57,340 nt of DNA from Planctomycetota bacterium (GTDB lineage Bacteria > Planctomycetota > Phycisphaerae > Phycisphaerales > SM1A02): contig JAAERN010000123.1 in NCBI GenBank assembly GCA_024230295.1, forward strand, positions 1 to 57,340, read 5' to 3'. The notes under the pieces are model-generated. The model was not told the DNA's origin and did not search any database. It saw only the letters and a program-made list of their open reading frames with translations. This document shows, in pieces, positions 1 through 9,018 of the stretch. The position numbers were made by a program, and so were the translations under genes. Positions within the stretch are counted from its first letter, which is position 1, and each line of letters begins with the position of its first letter.

Positions 1-1
1 C

Positions 2-778
2 CTTGAAGCGGTCAGCGAGGCGGTCGGCCGGGCAACCGAGATGGGCAAGCCCGTCCTGTTCGTGCCGGGCATCCTCGACATCAACGATATTCAGACGGTG
101 GCCGGTATTACGGTTCTGGCCAACGTCGCCAAGACGGCGGCCCAGTACGACGCGCAACTCAAGGTGCCAACGGCCCGCTCGCTCGTGATGACCACGGCGC
201 GGGAAACGGTCGAGGCCGCCTACCTCGGCGAAGGTCGCCCCGACGCCTACAACGAAGACAACATTTACTACCTCACCGACGAGCAGTTTGGCTATACGGC
301 CGGCGTTCAGGGCGTGATGGTGCGAGAAGAACCCGCAGCCTGTTTCTACATGGGCGCGTTCTACGCCGAGTCGCTCATCCTTGCCGAGACGGCCAACTCG
401 ATCGGCGCCATTCAGGTGGCCGGTACGGCCATGCCGTCGCAGTTGCCATTCTTTGTGGCGGCCTGCGATTACACGCTCATCGGCGAGGAGTTCTTCGCCG
501 CGTCGGCCTATCTCTCGCATGACCCCGAACAACTCGGGTCGCTCAAGGGACAGGATGTCGGCAAGATCGTCGCCGCGGGATTGTTGGTTGTTGGCTGCAT
601 TCTGGCGACGCTGGCTGTGACCACAGACTGGCGGGGTGTGAAGATCGCCGAACTGTATATCTACGACAACATCCTCGGTAACGAAGGACTCGTCCCGAAC
701 GCAGACAAAGTGGCTGAGATCAATAGTGAACTCGAGTCGCTCGCCCAGCAACCTCATGGTGGGGGAGATGACTCATGA
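2..778 (+). CDS. Membrane-anchored protein resembling DUF6754, 5' truncated
   Basis: The frame is open to the left edge, so the N-terminus lies outside the window; an internal ATG at 41 is probably not the true start. About 258 residues are visible: a soluble alpha/beta-looking part, then one hydrophobic segment around nt 565-625 and a short hydrophilic tail ending in GGGDDS. It resembles the DUF6754 family by memory only; no catalytic motif is recognised. It is the first of four genes joined by overlaps or a 3-nt gap (ATGA overlap with the next), so the products probably form one membrane complex. Function unknown. Confidence 0.72.
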   Translation, partial: LEAVSEAVGRATEMGKPVLFVPGILDINDIQTVAGITVLANVAKTAAQYDAQLKVPTARSLVMTTARETVEAAYLGEGRPDAYNEDNIYYLTDEQFGYTAGVQGVMVREEPAACFYMGAFYAESLILAETANSIGAIQVAGTAMPSQLPFFVAACDYTLIGEEFFAASAYLSHDPEQLGSLKGQDVGKIVAAGLLVVGCILATLAVTTDWRGVKIAELYIYDNILGNEGLVPNADKVAEINSELESLAQQPHGGGDDS

Positions 779-1665
779 TCGCCAAGCGTACTATTCCACT
801 GTTCATCGCGGCCCTCGTCGGCGTGCTGATGATTGCCACATACTTTGTCCCCTATACAGAGCAGTGGGGCGCCGATGCGATGGAGATGTTCATCATCCTC
901 GCTGCCGCTGCGATGGTGCTCGGTGCGGGGAACTTGCTGCTGCTGAATCTCTCCAAGATCTCGAATCGCCAGCCCGGGTGGGGCTACGCGGGTATCACGC
1001 TGACGGCGTTCTTCGTGACGCTCATCATCGGTCTGTTCAAGATCGGAGCCATGCCAACACCATCGGCCCCGGACAACGCCTGGACGGCACCGGTCGTTCA
1101 GGATGGCTCGCCCTTCTGGTGGATCTACAAGTACGGCCTCGTTCCGTTGACGGCCACAATGTTCGCGATGCTGGCCTTTTACATCGCCTCCGCCGCCTTT
1201 CGGGCCTTTCGCGCCAAGAACGTCGAGGCCACACTGCTGCTCGGTACCGCGTTCGTGGTGCTGCTCGGGCAGGTGTATGCCGGTGTGTGGTTGACTGACT
1301 TTCTGCCGACGCTTGAGTCCTATGTGGCGACGATTCCCGCCGCCAGTCAAGATTTCGTGCTTGCGGTAGGAATGCAGATCAAAGCTGGAGTGCCGATCTC
1401 CGACGTGGTTGTCGGCGGCGTGGCCTATGCCGATATGGGGATCGAGCATCACGCGTTGGCGTTGGAGACCAGCAACTACATCGGTGGCTGGTGGTATCAA
1501 CTTCTCAACGGACTGCGGCTTGAGAACCTCACGCAGGTGATTCTTGACGTGCCGCAGAAGGCCGGTAACCGGGCCATCATGATCGGCATTGCACTGGGCA
1601 TCGTTTCCACCTCACTCAAGGTCATCCTTGGCGTTGACCGTTCATACCTCGGATCGGCGGACTGA
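775..1665 (+). CDS. Polytopic membrane protein, unknown function
   Basis: A 296-residue protein with about six predicted membrane helices: residues 7-25, 36-60, 68-91, 121-142, 152-173 and 263-285. A long extramembrane stretch lies between helices 5 and 6. The start is fixed by an ATGA overlap with the preceding gene. No family was recognised with certainty. The membrane cassette context (775-3731) suggests it is an integral subunit of a complex shared with its three neighbours. Confidence 0.75.
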   Translation: MIAKRTIPLFIAALVGVLMIATYFVPYTEQWGADAMEMFIILAAAAMVLGAGNLLLLNLSKISNRQPGWGYAGITLTAFFVTLIIGLFKIGAMPTPSAPDNAWTAPVVQDGSPFWWIYKYGLVPLTATMFAMLAFYIASAAFRAFRAKNVEATLLLGTAFVVLLGQVYAGVWLTDFLPTLESYVATIPAASQDFVLAVGMQIKAGVPISDVVVGGVAYADMGIEHHALALETSNYIGGWWYQLLNGLRLENLTQVILDVPQKAGNRAIMIGIALGIVSTSLKVILGVDRSYLGSAD

Positions 1666-1668
1666 CCC

Positions 1669-2541
1669 ATGTTGAATCTTCTCCGCAATCTCGACCGTCG
1701 TTTGATCTTCCTCATCATGGGCCTCGCAGTTGCTGTCCCGGTGCTAATGCGGTTTGAGCCACCGTCCGAAGTGACGATGATGGACCAGAACGTGTTCAAC
1801 GCCATCGAGGAGCTTCCCGACGGTTCCCGCGTGTTGCTGTCCTTTGACTTCGATCCCGGCTCGCAGGGCGAACTGCTGCCGATGGCGATGTCGTTTACAC
1901 GGCACCTCGCTGAGAAGAGGCACAAGATCTACTTCATGTGCCTGTGGCCACTGGGCGAACCTTTCATCGAAGACGCGATGAAACTGCTTCAGGAGGAGTA
2001 CCCCGACCTGCAGTATGGCACCGACTACATGTCGTTTGGCTACAAGCCCGGCGGCGAGGCGGTCATCAAGAACATTATTGTCGACTGGAAACAGCTCTTT
2101 ATCACCGACTCGCGTAAGCAGGATCTCAACGAGATTCCGATGACGAAGAAACTCAAGTCGGCCAAAGCCATGAATCTGTTCATCAGCATCAGCGCGGGTG
2201 ACCCGGGTACCAAGCAGTGGATCCAGTATGCCGCGAACCCCGCCGGCATTGCGATGGTGTCTGGCTGCACTGGTGTGCAGGCGCCACTCTTCTATCCCTA
2301 CATTCCCGAACCGCTCACCGGCCTTCTCGCCGCGATCAAGGGCGCCGCTGGCTACGAGAAGATCATGATCGAGCACTACCCATCGCTTAAGACGCCGGAG
2401 TTTGTCAAAGCCCGATTTTCATCAACGGCTGCCCAGCAGCGGATGGGGCCGCAGTTCGTCGCGCACCTGCTCATGGTCGCCCTCATCATCATGGGCAACA
2501 TAATCTTCTTTGTCGACCGAAGCAGAGGAGCCACTCGATGA
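1669..2541 (+). CDS. Bitopic membrane protein of the same cassette
   Basis: A 290-residue protein with a hydrophobic helix near residues 10-27 and another near the C-terminus (about 263-284). Between them is an alpha/beta-looking domain. It starts 3 nt after the upstream stop and overlaps the next gene by ATGA. The two anchors around a soluble core resemble a subunit that holds a domain at one membrane face. No motif was recognised and the function is unknown. Confidence 0.72.
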   Translation: MLNLLRNLDRRLIFLIMGLAVAVPVLMRFEPPSEVTMMDQNVFNAIEELPDGSRVLLSFDFDPGSQGELLPMAMSFTRHLAEKRHKIYFMCLWPLGEPFIEDAMKLLQEEYPDLQYGTDYMSFGYKPGGEAVIKNIIVDWKQLFITDSRKQDLNEIPMTKKLKSAKAMNLFISISAGDPGTKQWIQYAANPAGIAMVSGCTGVQAPLFYPYIPEPLTGLLAAIKGAAGYEKIMIEHYPSLKTPEFVKARFSSTAAQQRMGPQFVAHLLMVALIIMGNIIFFVDRSRGATR

Positions 2542-3731
2542 GCCAACATGACACAACACACGTCCCGGAAACGACCGGTGGTGGCTTGATCGGCTGGGGT
2601 GTCGGCCTGCTCGTGCTTGTGGCGGGCATGGTGGTTGCCGGTTTCATGCTCGACGCCGGGCAAGTATGGGTTGTCCCGGAGACACAGTCCTACCGAATGC
2701 TTGAACAGGTGGATCAGATTGACATCTGGGTTCCCGAGGATTCCCCGAAGGCGAAGTCTTTAGACGCTCAGGGTGTTCCGCTGGTCGAATCGGTCGTTCG
2801 CACTCTGGAGCCTGAATCCCTCGAACTGGCAGGTGGTGACAAGACGATTACGTCGACCACCAAGGTGATGTCGAGTCACTTCGTCGGTGTCCTAGTCACG
2901 GACGACTGGCAGAAGGCAGATGCATCGGGTCTGTTTGAGGCTGCTCCAAGTGGCTGGAAGGTGACTGGCCAGATATCAGAGTGGGAAACGGTGACGCAGT
3001 TGCCTGCAACTATCACGCCCGGTGATCGGCCTGAGGGCGCGGTTCTGAGTTGGAACCGCACCATCGGCATCTGGCTCGCGGCGATCCTGACGCTCTGCAT
3101 CATGTCCTTCCTCATCGGCGACAACCCCTTCTACAAGACAGCCGAGGCGCTCGTTGTAGGCGCGTCGGCGGCGTACTGGATGGTGTATTCCTTCTACACG
3201 GGCATCGTGGACAAGTTGCTGGTCAATCTGTTGCCGGGTCTGGTCCGTTCGTGGACGACGCCCGGGCTTGCTGACGACTATTCGTGGCACTGGATCTACA
3301 TCATTCCGCTGATTCTCTCGATCATGCTGGTGTGCCGCCTGCTCCCGAGCGGCGGCTGGATCGCCCGCTGGCCTCTGGCCTTCATCATTGGTGCCACCGC
3401 TGGCTTCCGATTGCTCGCCCACCTTGAGTCGGACTTCCTGCTGCAGATCAAGGGCACGATTACGTCGCTCTGGGCGGTCAACATCGCGGATCAGTTCCAA
3501 TTCTGGCCATCGATGAGTGCTGTCATCATCCTGCTCAGTGTGCTGGCGTGCCTGGTGTACTTCTTCTTCTCGATGGAGCACAAGGGCTTCGTTGGCAAGA
3601 CGGCCCGAGGTGGCATTCTGGTCCTGATGGTCACCTTCGGCGCGGCCTTCGGCCTGACGGTCATGGGCCGTATCACGCTGCTAACCGAGCGGTTTGATTT
3701 CCTGTTCAAGGATTGGCTGCATTTGCTTTAG
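2538..3731 (+). CDS. Polytopic membrane protein, last gene of the cassette
   Basis: A 397-residue protein. One N-terminal helix (about residues 16-38) is followed by a hydrophilic domain of about 130 residues, then about six helices in the C-terminal half (from residue 175 on). The start overlaps the upstream stop by ATGA. Nothing identifies a substrate. The pattern of one anchor, an extramembrane domain and a helix bundle would suit a transport- or secretion-like assembly with genes 2-2541, but this is inference only. Confidence 0.72.
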   Translation: MSQHDTTHVPETTGGGLIGWGVGLLVLVAGMVVAGFMLDAGQVWVVPETQSYRMLEQVDQIDIWVPEDSPKAKSLDAQGVPLVESVVRTLEPESLELAGGDKTITSTTKVMSSHFVGVLVTDDWQKADASGLFEAAPSGWKVTGQISEWETVTQLPATITPGDRPEGAVLSWNRTIGIWLAAILTLCIMSFLIGDNPFYKTAEALVVGASAAYWMVYSFYTGIVDKLLVNLLPGLVRSWTTPGLADDYSWHWIYIIPLILSIMLVCRLLPSGGWIARWPLAFIIGATAGFRLLAHLESDFLLQIKGTITSLWAVNIADQFQFWPSMSAVIILLSVLACLVYFFFSMEHKGFVGKTARGGILVLMVTFGAAFGLTVMGRITLLTERFDFLFKDWLHLL

Positions 3732-3802
3732 CGAGCCCTGGCAGGTAGTTCGGAGTCGGCAGCAGTCAGTCGGGGGGTCTGGCGGCCGAAGTAGGGGTGT
3801 TA

Positions 3803-3831
3803 TTGACAAAAAACACCGTCTCGCCTATTCT
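3803..3831 (+). promoter_or_regulatory. Near-consensus sigma70 promoter for the rpmF-plsX-fab cluster
   Basis: TTGACA at 3803-3808, a 17-bp spacer and TATTCT at 3826-3831. It lies 59 nt upstream of the rpmF start, after the stop of the membrane cassette. This is a full -35 match and a 5/6 -10 match at optimal spacing, in an otherwise GC-rich region. It probably drives rpmF-plsX-fabH and perhaps the whole fatty-acid cluster. Confidence 0.75.
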
Positions 3832-3890
3832 GCGTGGCTCGCTGGAGGCCCCACAGGGGCCGGAATCCAGCCTTTGAGGAGACCCCGACC

Positions 3891-4076
3891 ATGGCCGTTC
3901 CAAAGCTCAGGACATCCCCGGCCCGCAAGCGTAAGCGGCGGAGCCATCATGCCCTGTCGAGGACGAACCTCGTCGAATGTCCCTCGTGTGGCGCGACGAA
4001 GTATCCGCATGCGGCCTGCCGCGAGTGTGGATATCTCCGTCCCGGACTCACGTTGAAGACCTCCGGTACAGTCTGA
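3891..4076 (+). CDS. rpmF: 50S ribosomal protein bL32
   Basis: A 61-residue basic protein starting MAVPKLRTSP, as is typical of bL32, a structural protein of the large ribosomal subunit. Cys30, Cys33, Cys43 and Cys46 form the two CxxC pairs of the zinc-binding form. The upstream in-frame ATG at 3834 overlaps the promoter region and is rejected; the 3891 ATG has a GAGGAG ribosome-binding site at about 3876. It lies 4 nt before plsX, the classic rpmF-plsX-fabH order that links ribosome and lipid synthesis. Confidence 0.95.
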   Translation: MAVPKLRTSPARKRKRRSHHALSRTNLVECPSCGATKYPHAACRECGYLRPGLTLKTSGTV

Positions 4077-4080
4077 CCCC

Positions 4081-5097
4081 ATGAGACTGGGTGTCGATGT
4101 CATGGGCGGCGATCTCGCGCCGGCCCCGATCCTTGAGGGCGCGCTCGCTGCGATCCCGACCTTTGCCGAAGATGACCGTTTGGTGCTCTTTGGCGATGAG
4201 GCTGTCATTCGTAGGGGCATTGCTTCGGCCGGAGTCAGCGACGCACTGATTGAAATTGTTGCGACGACCAACGAGATCATCATGGATGAGTCTCCGGTTG
4301 AAGCGGCTCGTAACAAGCCCGACTCGGCGCTTGTGCAGATGGCTCGGTTCGCCGGTCCGAAGGCTGGCGACGACCGACTCGACATGGCCATCTCGGCGGG
4401 CAACACCGGCGCCTTTATCGCAGCGGCCCAGATGCACATGCGGCGACTCAAGGGCGTTGCTCGGCCCGGCATCGCAGCGGTCGTTCCGACCTTTGCAGGT
4501 CCCGTGACGTTCATCGACGTTGGCGCCAATATCGACCCCAAGCCTCATCATCTTCATCAATACGGTGTCATGGGTACCGTCTACGCGCGGCGCGTGCTCG
4601 GCATCGAGCAGCCCCGTGTCGGCCTTATGAACGTCGGCGGAGAAGAACAGAAGGGCACGGACAACATGAAACGTGCCCGCGAATTGCTTCGTGACGATCC
4701 CTCGGTCGACTTCGTCGGCTACGTCGAAGGTCGCGGCGTCTTTGACGGCGAATGTGATGTCGTCGTGTCGGACGGTGTGACAGGCAACGTCACAATCAAA
4801 CTCGCCGAGGGACTCAGCAAGGGCATCTTCAAGCTTCTCCAGAAAGAACTTGAGTCCCATGACCCGGCCTTTGTGAAGCAATTCTCGCCCATCGTGAAGA
4901 AACTCTATGCCGAGTACGACTACCACGAGTACGGCGGCGCACCGCTTATGGGCGTCAATGGTGGCTGCCTGATCTGCCACGGATCGAGCAAGGCCCGCAC
5001 GATCAGGAACGCGATTGGTGCCGCGCGGAGGTTTGTGGATCTTGGTGTCAATGCCCGCATTACTGAAATACTGAGTTCCCAAGAGGTTGAAGCCTGA
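4081..5097 (+). CDS. plsX: Phosphate acyltransferase PlsX
   Basis: A 338-residue protein. PlsX converts acyl-ACP and phosphate to acyl-phosphate, the acyl donor for PlsY in phospholipid synthesis; it is a peripheral membrane enzyme. The N-terminus (LGVDVMGGDLAP) and the later AISAGNTGA and VSDGVTGNV segments are family hallmarks, and the length is normal. It starts 4 nt after rpmF, and its TGA overlaps the fabH ATG by one base, which suggests translational coupling. Confidence 0.96.
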   Translation: MRLGVDVMGGDLAPAPILEGALAAIPTFAEDDRLVLFGDEAVIRRGIASAGVSDALIEIVATTNEIIMDESPVEAARNKPDSALVQMARFAGPKAGDDRLDMAISAGNTGAFIAAAQMHMRRLKGVARPGIAAVVPTFAGPVTFIDVGANIDPKPHHLHQYGVMGTVYARRVLGIEQPRVGLMNVGGEEQKGTDNMKRARELLRDDPSVDFVGYVEGRGVFDGECDVVVSDGVTGNVTIKLAEGLSKGIFKLLQKELESHDPAFVKQFSPIVKKLYAEYDYHEYGGAPLMGVNGGCLICHGSSKARTIRNAIGAARRFVDLGVNARITEILSSQEVEA

Positions 5098-6101
5098 TGG
5101 CGAAGCAGGTGCCCTGTGGGGTGCGGATTGCAGGCTGCGGCTCAGCTGTGCCGGACAAACGTCTGACCAACGCCGACCTTGCGGCCATGGTGGATACCTC
5201 CGATGAGTGGATCTGCCAGCGAACCGGGATTCGCGAGCGCCGCATCCTCGACCCCGACAAGGGAGAGACCCAACTGTGGCTTGCCACGACGGGGCTCCGC
5301 AATGCGCTCGACGATGCGGGCATGGCTGGCTCCGATCTGGATCTGGTGATTCATGCCTCCGTGACGTCGGAGATGGCGTGCCCTTCCAATGCGTGTCGCA
5401 TCGCTGCGGCCGTCGATGCGCAGCCAGCAGGGGCGTTTGACATCGTTGCCGCATGTTGCGGGTTCGTCTACGCCATGAATGTGGCCGATTCGCTCGTGCG
5501 AACGGGTCGCTACCGGTCGATCGGCGTGGTCGGATGCGATGCGATGACGACTGCCGTCGACCCGACCGATCGGTCCGTCGCCATTCTGTTTGGCGATGCT
5601 GCGGGCGCTGCGATTCTCGTTCGCGATGATGATCTCAACCGTGGGTGTATCCATCAAACACTGAATGCCGACGGTCGAACGTGGCCATCGCTGTTTATTC
5701 CTCGCAAGCCATCGGACCTTCCCCCGGACCGCGAGGACTCCGGCGCTCGCATGGGTACGCTTCGAATGGACGGCCGCGAGGTCTACAAGTTCGCCGTCGG
5801 GAAGTTCCGCGAGGTGATTGAAGACGCGCTCACCGCCACCGGCCTTGGCGTCGACGATATCTCGCAGTTTGTATGCCATCAGTCCAACATCCGCATCATC
5901 GAGTCCGCGATGGACAAGATCGGTTTGCCACCCGAAAAGGTGTATATCAACATCGACCGCTTTGGAAACAGTTCGGCCGGCTCGGTGGGGCTCTGCCTCG
6001 ATCAACTCTGGAAGGCTGGCAAGATCAACGAAGGCGAGACCATCATCATGGTTGCCTTCGGCGGTGGTCTGACCTGGAGCAGCAGCGTCTGGAAGGTCTA
6101 G
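5097..6101 (+). CDS. fabH: 3-oxoacyl-ACP synthase III (KAS III)
   Basis: A 334-residue condensing enzyme. It starts fatty-acid synthesis by joining an acyl-CoA primer to malonyl-ACP. The catalytic triad is visible as Cys120 (in AACCGF), His261 (in CHQSN) and Asn291 (in FGNSS). The QRTGIRERRI segment near residue 40 is also typical. It follows plsX with a 1-nt overlap. Immediately downstream lies a dockerin remnant instead of fabD, so the cluster is interrupted here by about 315 nt. Confidence 0.96.
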   Translation: MAKQVPCGVRIAGCGSAVPDKRLTNADLAAMVDTSDEWICQRTGIRERRILDPDKGETQLWLATTGLRNALDDAGMAGSDLDLVIHASVTSEMACPSNACRIAAAVDAQPAGAFDIVAACCGFVYAMNVADSLVRTGRYRSIGVVGCDAMTTAVDPTDRSVAILFGDAAGAAILVRDDDLNRGCIHQTLNADGRTWPSLFIPRKPSDLPPDREDSGARMGTLRMDGREVYKFAVGKFREVIEDALTATGLGVDDISQFVCHQSNIRIIESAMDKIGLPPEKVYINIDRFGNSSAGSVGLCLDQLWKAGKINEGETIIMVAFGGGLTWSSSVWKV

Positions 6102-6102
6102 T

Positions 6103-6306
6103 GGGCCGCTCAATAACTCTGACTGCCCGACCGACGTGCTCAGTAGCGACATTCAAGCCGAGATGAGTGGCGAAGTGGATATCAATGATGTGCTTGTCGT
6201 GCTCGGGAACTATCTGTGCGGTGACCCGTGCGTGGGCGACACGAACGACGACGGTATTGTGGACATCAACGATGTGCTGCAGGTGCTGGGCCTTCGGAGG
6301 CTGTGA
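6103..6306 (+). pseudogene. Remnant of a dockerin (type I) domain, C-terminal end only
   Basis: One frame ending in TGA at 6304-6306 encodes two half EF-hand repeats with the dockerin pattern: SGEVDINDVLVVLGNY, then GDTNDDGIVDINDVLQVLG. The second has the calcium-loop spacing (D-x-N-x-D-G-x-x-D-x-N-D). The frame runs upstream into the end of fabH with no plausible start for a secreted protein; the first ATG (6163) would leave 47 residues. In planctomycetes such repeats sit at the C-terminus of large secreted proteins, so this looks like the tail of a lost gene. A short expressed peptide cannot be excluded. Confidence 0.6.
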
Positions 6307-6416
6307 GTAGCGTAAGAGCGTTCCCCTATACCCTGACAGGGGGGCTCGGAGAGGCCAACCGCCAGTGGGAGGCTTCCTCATGCGCCGCAGCCGCAGCGAC
6401 CGTACCATACGGGCCT

Positions 6417-7358
6417 ATGACCACGATCAATGTGACAGCGATGTGTCCGGGCCAAGGTGCCCAGGCGATTGGAATGGGGCGAGGCTGGTACGACGCCAGT
6501 GAGGCTGCGCGGGCGATCTTTGATCGTGCCGACGCGGCGCTCGGTGACTCGCTTGGGGCGCCGCTCTCAACCCTATGTTTCGACGGCCCGGCTGAGGTGC
6601 TCAATCGGACCAACGTGAGTCAGCCAGCGATTTACACCTGCTCGGTGGCGTGCTGGCACGGGCTCTACGGTGACGACTCGGCGCCGCACGTGTCTGCTGG
6701 TCTTTCACTGGGTGAGTACACCGCGCTGCATCTCGCTGGTGCCTTTGGTTTCGAGGATGGACTGGAACTCGTATGCCGCCGCGGCGCGCTCATGCAGGAG
6801 GCCGCCGAGGCCAGTGATGGCGGCATGCTTGCCGTCATGGGCGCTACCGAGGAAGAGGCCGAGTCGCTGTGCGCCGAGGTCACTGCGAAGGGCGGCGTCC
6901 TGGTCCCTGCGAATCTCAACGCCCCTGGCCAGATTGTGCTTAGCGGCGATGCCGAGGCGTGCGACCGGGCAGCGACCGCGTGCAGTGATCATGGGTGGCG
7001 GGCAACGCCGCTGACAGTGGCGGGTGCGTTCCACTCGCCGCACATGGCGCCGGCCGCTGAGGCGATGCGTGATGTGCTTTTGGGTGTGCAAATACAGCCT
7101 CTGACCGGAGAAGTGTGGTCCAACGTGACCGCTACTCGCTACGCTGCGGGTGATGCCGAGGCGATGCGAGACACACTGGTTGCGCAGATCACGAGCCCGG
7201 TCAGATGGAGTACCCAACTTGCTGCGATGGTCGAGGCAGGATGTGAGGGATGGACTGAATTGGCACCAGGCAAGGTGCTCAAGGGATTGATGCGACGGAT
7301 CGAACGGTCTGCAAAGGTGAACAACAATGATCAACCGGACACGACGGTTTCATCCTAA
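6417..7358 (+). CDS. fabD: Malonyl-CoA:ACP transacylase
   Basis: A 313-residue enzyme that moves malonyl from CoA to acyl carrier protein. The N-terminal CPGQGAQ motif and the nucleophile elbow around Ser97 (GLSLGEYTAL, where many homologues have GHSLGEY) are clear; AFHSPHM carries the catalytic His. The frame is open from 6228, but homology begins at the 6417 ATG and the upstream part overlaps the dockerin relic. Its 3' end overlaps the following lipoprotein gene by 32 nt. Confidence 0.94.
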   Translation: MTTINVTAMCPGQGAQAIGMGRGWYDASEAARAIFDRADAALGDSLGAPLSTLCFDGPAEVLNRTNVSQPAIYTCSVACWHGLYGDDSAPHVSAGLSLGEYTALHLAGAFGFEDGLELVCRRGALMQEAAEASDGGMLAVMGATEEEAESLCAEVTAKGGVLVPANLNAPGQIVLSGDAEACDRAATACSDHGWRATPLTVAGAFHSPHMAPAAEAMRDVLLGVQIQPLTGEVWSNVTATRYAAGDAEAMRDTLVAQITSPVRWSTQLAAMVEAGCEGWTELAPGKVLKGLMRRIERSAKVNNNDQPDTTVSS

Positions 7359-8046
7359 ATTCTTGAAAGTGCTATTGGGTGCCGCAGTGTGCTTTGGAGT
7401 GGCAGCCTGTGGCGAGGATGCGCCGCCTCCAAAGAAGCAGGCACCTGCTAAGGCTGTCGAAGCTGGCCCTCCGCCGGCACGGCCAGTGGCGGAACTGATT
7501 GCCGAAAACGATATTGATGATCGCATTCGGATGGACGATCTGCTGGCTCCATCGACAACCGAGCAGCGACTTGCCGCGCTCAAGTTCTTCGATGGTTTTG
7601 CACGAGGTCGCGCTGACCAGATTCGTCCGTTCTTGGGTGATCTGGAACAAGAAGAACTAGCGGCATTGGAGGCGTCCGGCCAGTTGGCTCAGTTGTCTCA
7701 CGATATTGAAGGCATTGAGATTATGGCCGGTGCGAGCCACGAAGGGCAGCCGGCCTTATTGGGGCTGTACGAGTTTGCGGACCACATCGAGGGACAGATG
7801 TGGGAAATTCAAGGTGGTGAGGTTGGATTCATTCTTCATGCGGCTCCACTACCGCCTGGGCTCAGTCAGAGGCTGGGCGCCACTCCGTTTGAGGATTGGT
7901 ACGCAGCAGTTGCTGCGGAGCAGGACATGAAGAACGCCTCAGACTTGGGGGTGGAGCGAGCTCGCGCGATTGCCTCGGCGGAGGAGTTGCCGGATTCTGG
8001 TGGCGGCGACTCCGGTGGCGGGCCAAAGGGGCCGGGTGGTCGGTAG
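7327..8046 (+). CDS. Putative lipoprotein within the fab cluster
   Basis: A 239-residue protein with a lipoprotein signal: a basic N-terminus, a hydrophobic stretch, and the lipobox VAAC (Cys about residue 28), followed by a Pro/Lys/Ala-rich linker. The rest is acidic and has no recognised domain; the C-terminus is Gly/Asp-rich. The start lies inside the end of fabD (32-nt overlap, other frame), which implies co-transcription. A role in envelope lipid supply would be a guess from location only. Confidence 0.78.
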   Translation: MINRTRRFHPKFLKVLLGAAVCFGVAACGEDAPPPKKQAPAKAVEAGPPPARPVAELIAENDIDDRIRMDDLLAPSTTEQRLAALKFFDGFARGRADQIRPFLGDLEQEELAALEASGQLAQLSHDIEGIEIMAGASHEGQPALLGLYEFADHIEGQMWEIQGGEVGFILHAAPLPPGLSQRLGATPFEDWYAAVAAEQDMKNASDLGVERARAIASAEELPDSGGGDSGGGPKGPGGR

Positions 8047-8148
8047 TGAACACTGCCGTGCGGGGTGCTTGAACAAGTGGCGGGTATTATGCCCGGATTC
8101 TCGACTGATTGGCCAGCCAGGTGTGTTGGTCGACGTAGGAGTGAGTGA

Positions 8149-8904
8149 ATGACCCCTGCTGAGAGTGATAACAACCAACGCGTTGCAGTCGTGACTGGCG
8201 CCAGCCGAGGCATTGGCAAGGCGATTGCCGAGAGGCTCTGTGCTGACGGACACCATGTCGTGTTGGTTGCCCGTTCGGCCGAAGCGATCGAAACGCTTGC
8301 CGGTGAACTGGTTGGGAGTGGAGGTAGTGCCGAGGCATGCCCCTGCGATCTTTCAGATGATGCTGCAGCCGACGCGATGTTGGAGGGGGTCTTCGAGCGG
8401 CACGGCCGACTCGACATTCTGGTCAACAACGCTGGTATCACCCGCGACGGTCTTATTCTGAGAATGAGTGACGAGGACTTCGATGCTGTCCTCGGGACGA
8501 ACCTCCGGGCAGCCTTCAGATTATGTCGAGCAGCCGCAAGGCCGATGATGCGAGGTCGATGGGGCCGGATTATCAATATTGGCTCGGTCGTAGGCATAAT
8601 GGGGAATCCTGGCCAATGCAATTATGCGGCTGCCAAGGCGGGCCTCATTGGTATGACGCGATCGATCGGTAAGGAATTGGGCGGAAAGGGCATTACAGCC
8701 AATGTGATTGCCCCTGGATTCATAGAGACTGACATGACAGATGCACTTCCTGACCAACTCGTCAAGGAGGCAGTTGGTCGGTTGCCGGCTCGGAGGCTGG
8801 GGAAGCCCGAGGAGATCGCCCATTCAGTCTCATTCCTCGCCTCAGAAGGGGCGGGCTATGTGACGGGACACGTGCTGGCGGTGGATGGCGGAATGTTGAG
8901 CTAA
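8149..8904 (+). CDS. fabG: 3-oxoacyl-ACP reductase
   Basis: A 251-residue short-chain dehydrogenase that reduces 3-oxoacyl-ACP with NADPH in the elongation cycle. Cofactor motif TGASRGIG is at residues 16-23, NNAG about 90 residues in, and the catalytic set is Ser146, Tyr159 and Lys163. The C-terminal VDGGM is typical. It follows the lipoprotein by 102 nt and precedes acpP and fabF, so the assignment to FabG over other SDRs is well supported by context. Confidence 0.94.
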   Translation: MTPAESDNNQRVAVVTGASRGIGKAIAERLCADGHHVVLVARSAEAIETLAGELVGSGGSAEACPCDLSDDAAADAMLEGVFERHGRLDILVNNAGITRDGLILRMSDEDFDAVLGTNLRAAFRLCRAAARPMMRGRWGRIINIGSVVGIMGNPGQCNYAAAKAGLIGMTRSIGKELGGKGITANVIAPGFIETDMTDALPDQLVKEAVGRLPARRLGKPEEIAHSVSFLASEGAGYVTGHVLAVDGGMLS

Positions 8905-9018
8905 CGATATTGACCGAGGGAAAGTATTCGGTCCCCCGGGTTCGGTTCTCTGGCGCATGAAACTGTACAATCCGAGACATCAGCAGGGGCTGGTCCCTGA
9001 ACCTTAGGAGAGATTCCC

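Noticed and set aside
4048-5454. 468-residue minus-strand ORF opposite plsX-fabH
   Set aside because: Antisense to two well-identified genes; His/Arg-rich composition without domains.
5142-6152. 336-residue minus-strand ORF opposite fabH
   Set aside because: Mirror ORF of a gene with intact catalytic residues; no homology seen.
8069-8090. Promoter TTGAAC-TATTAT before fabG
   Set aside because: The spacer is only 10 bp, far too short.
8905-9018. Separate acpP promoter (TACAAT at 8966)
   Set aside because: No acceptable -35 at 16-18 bp spacing was found.
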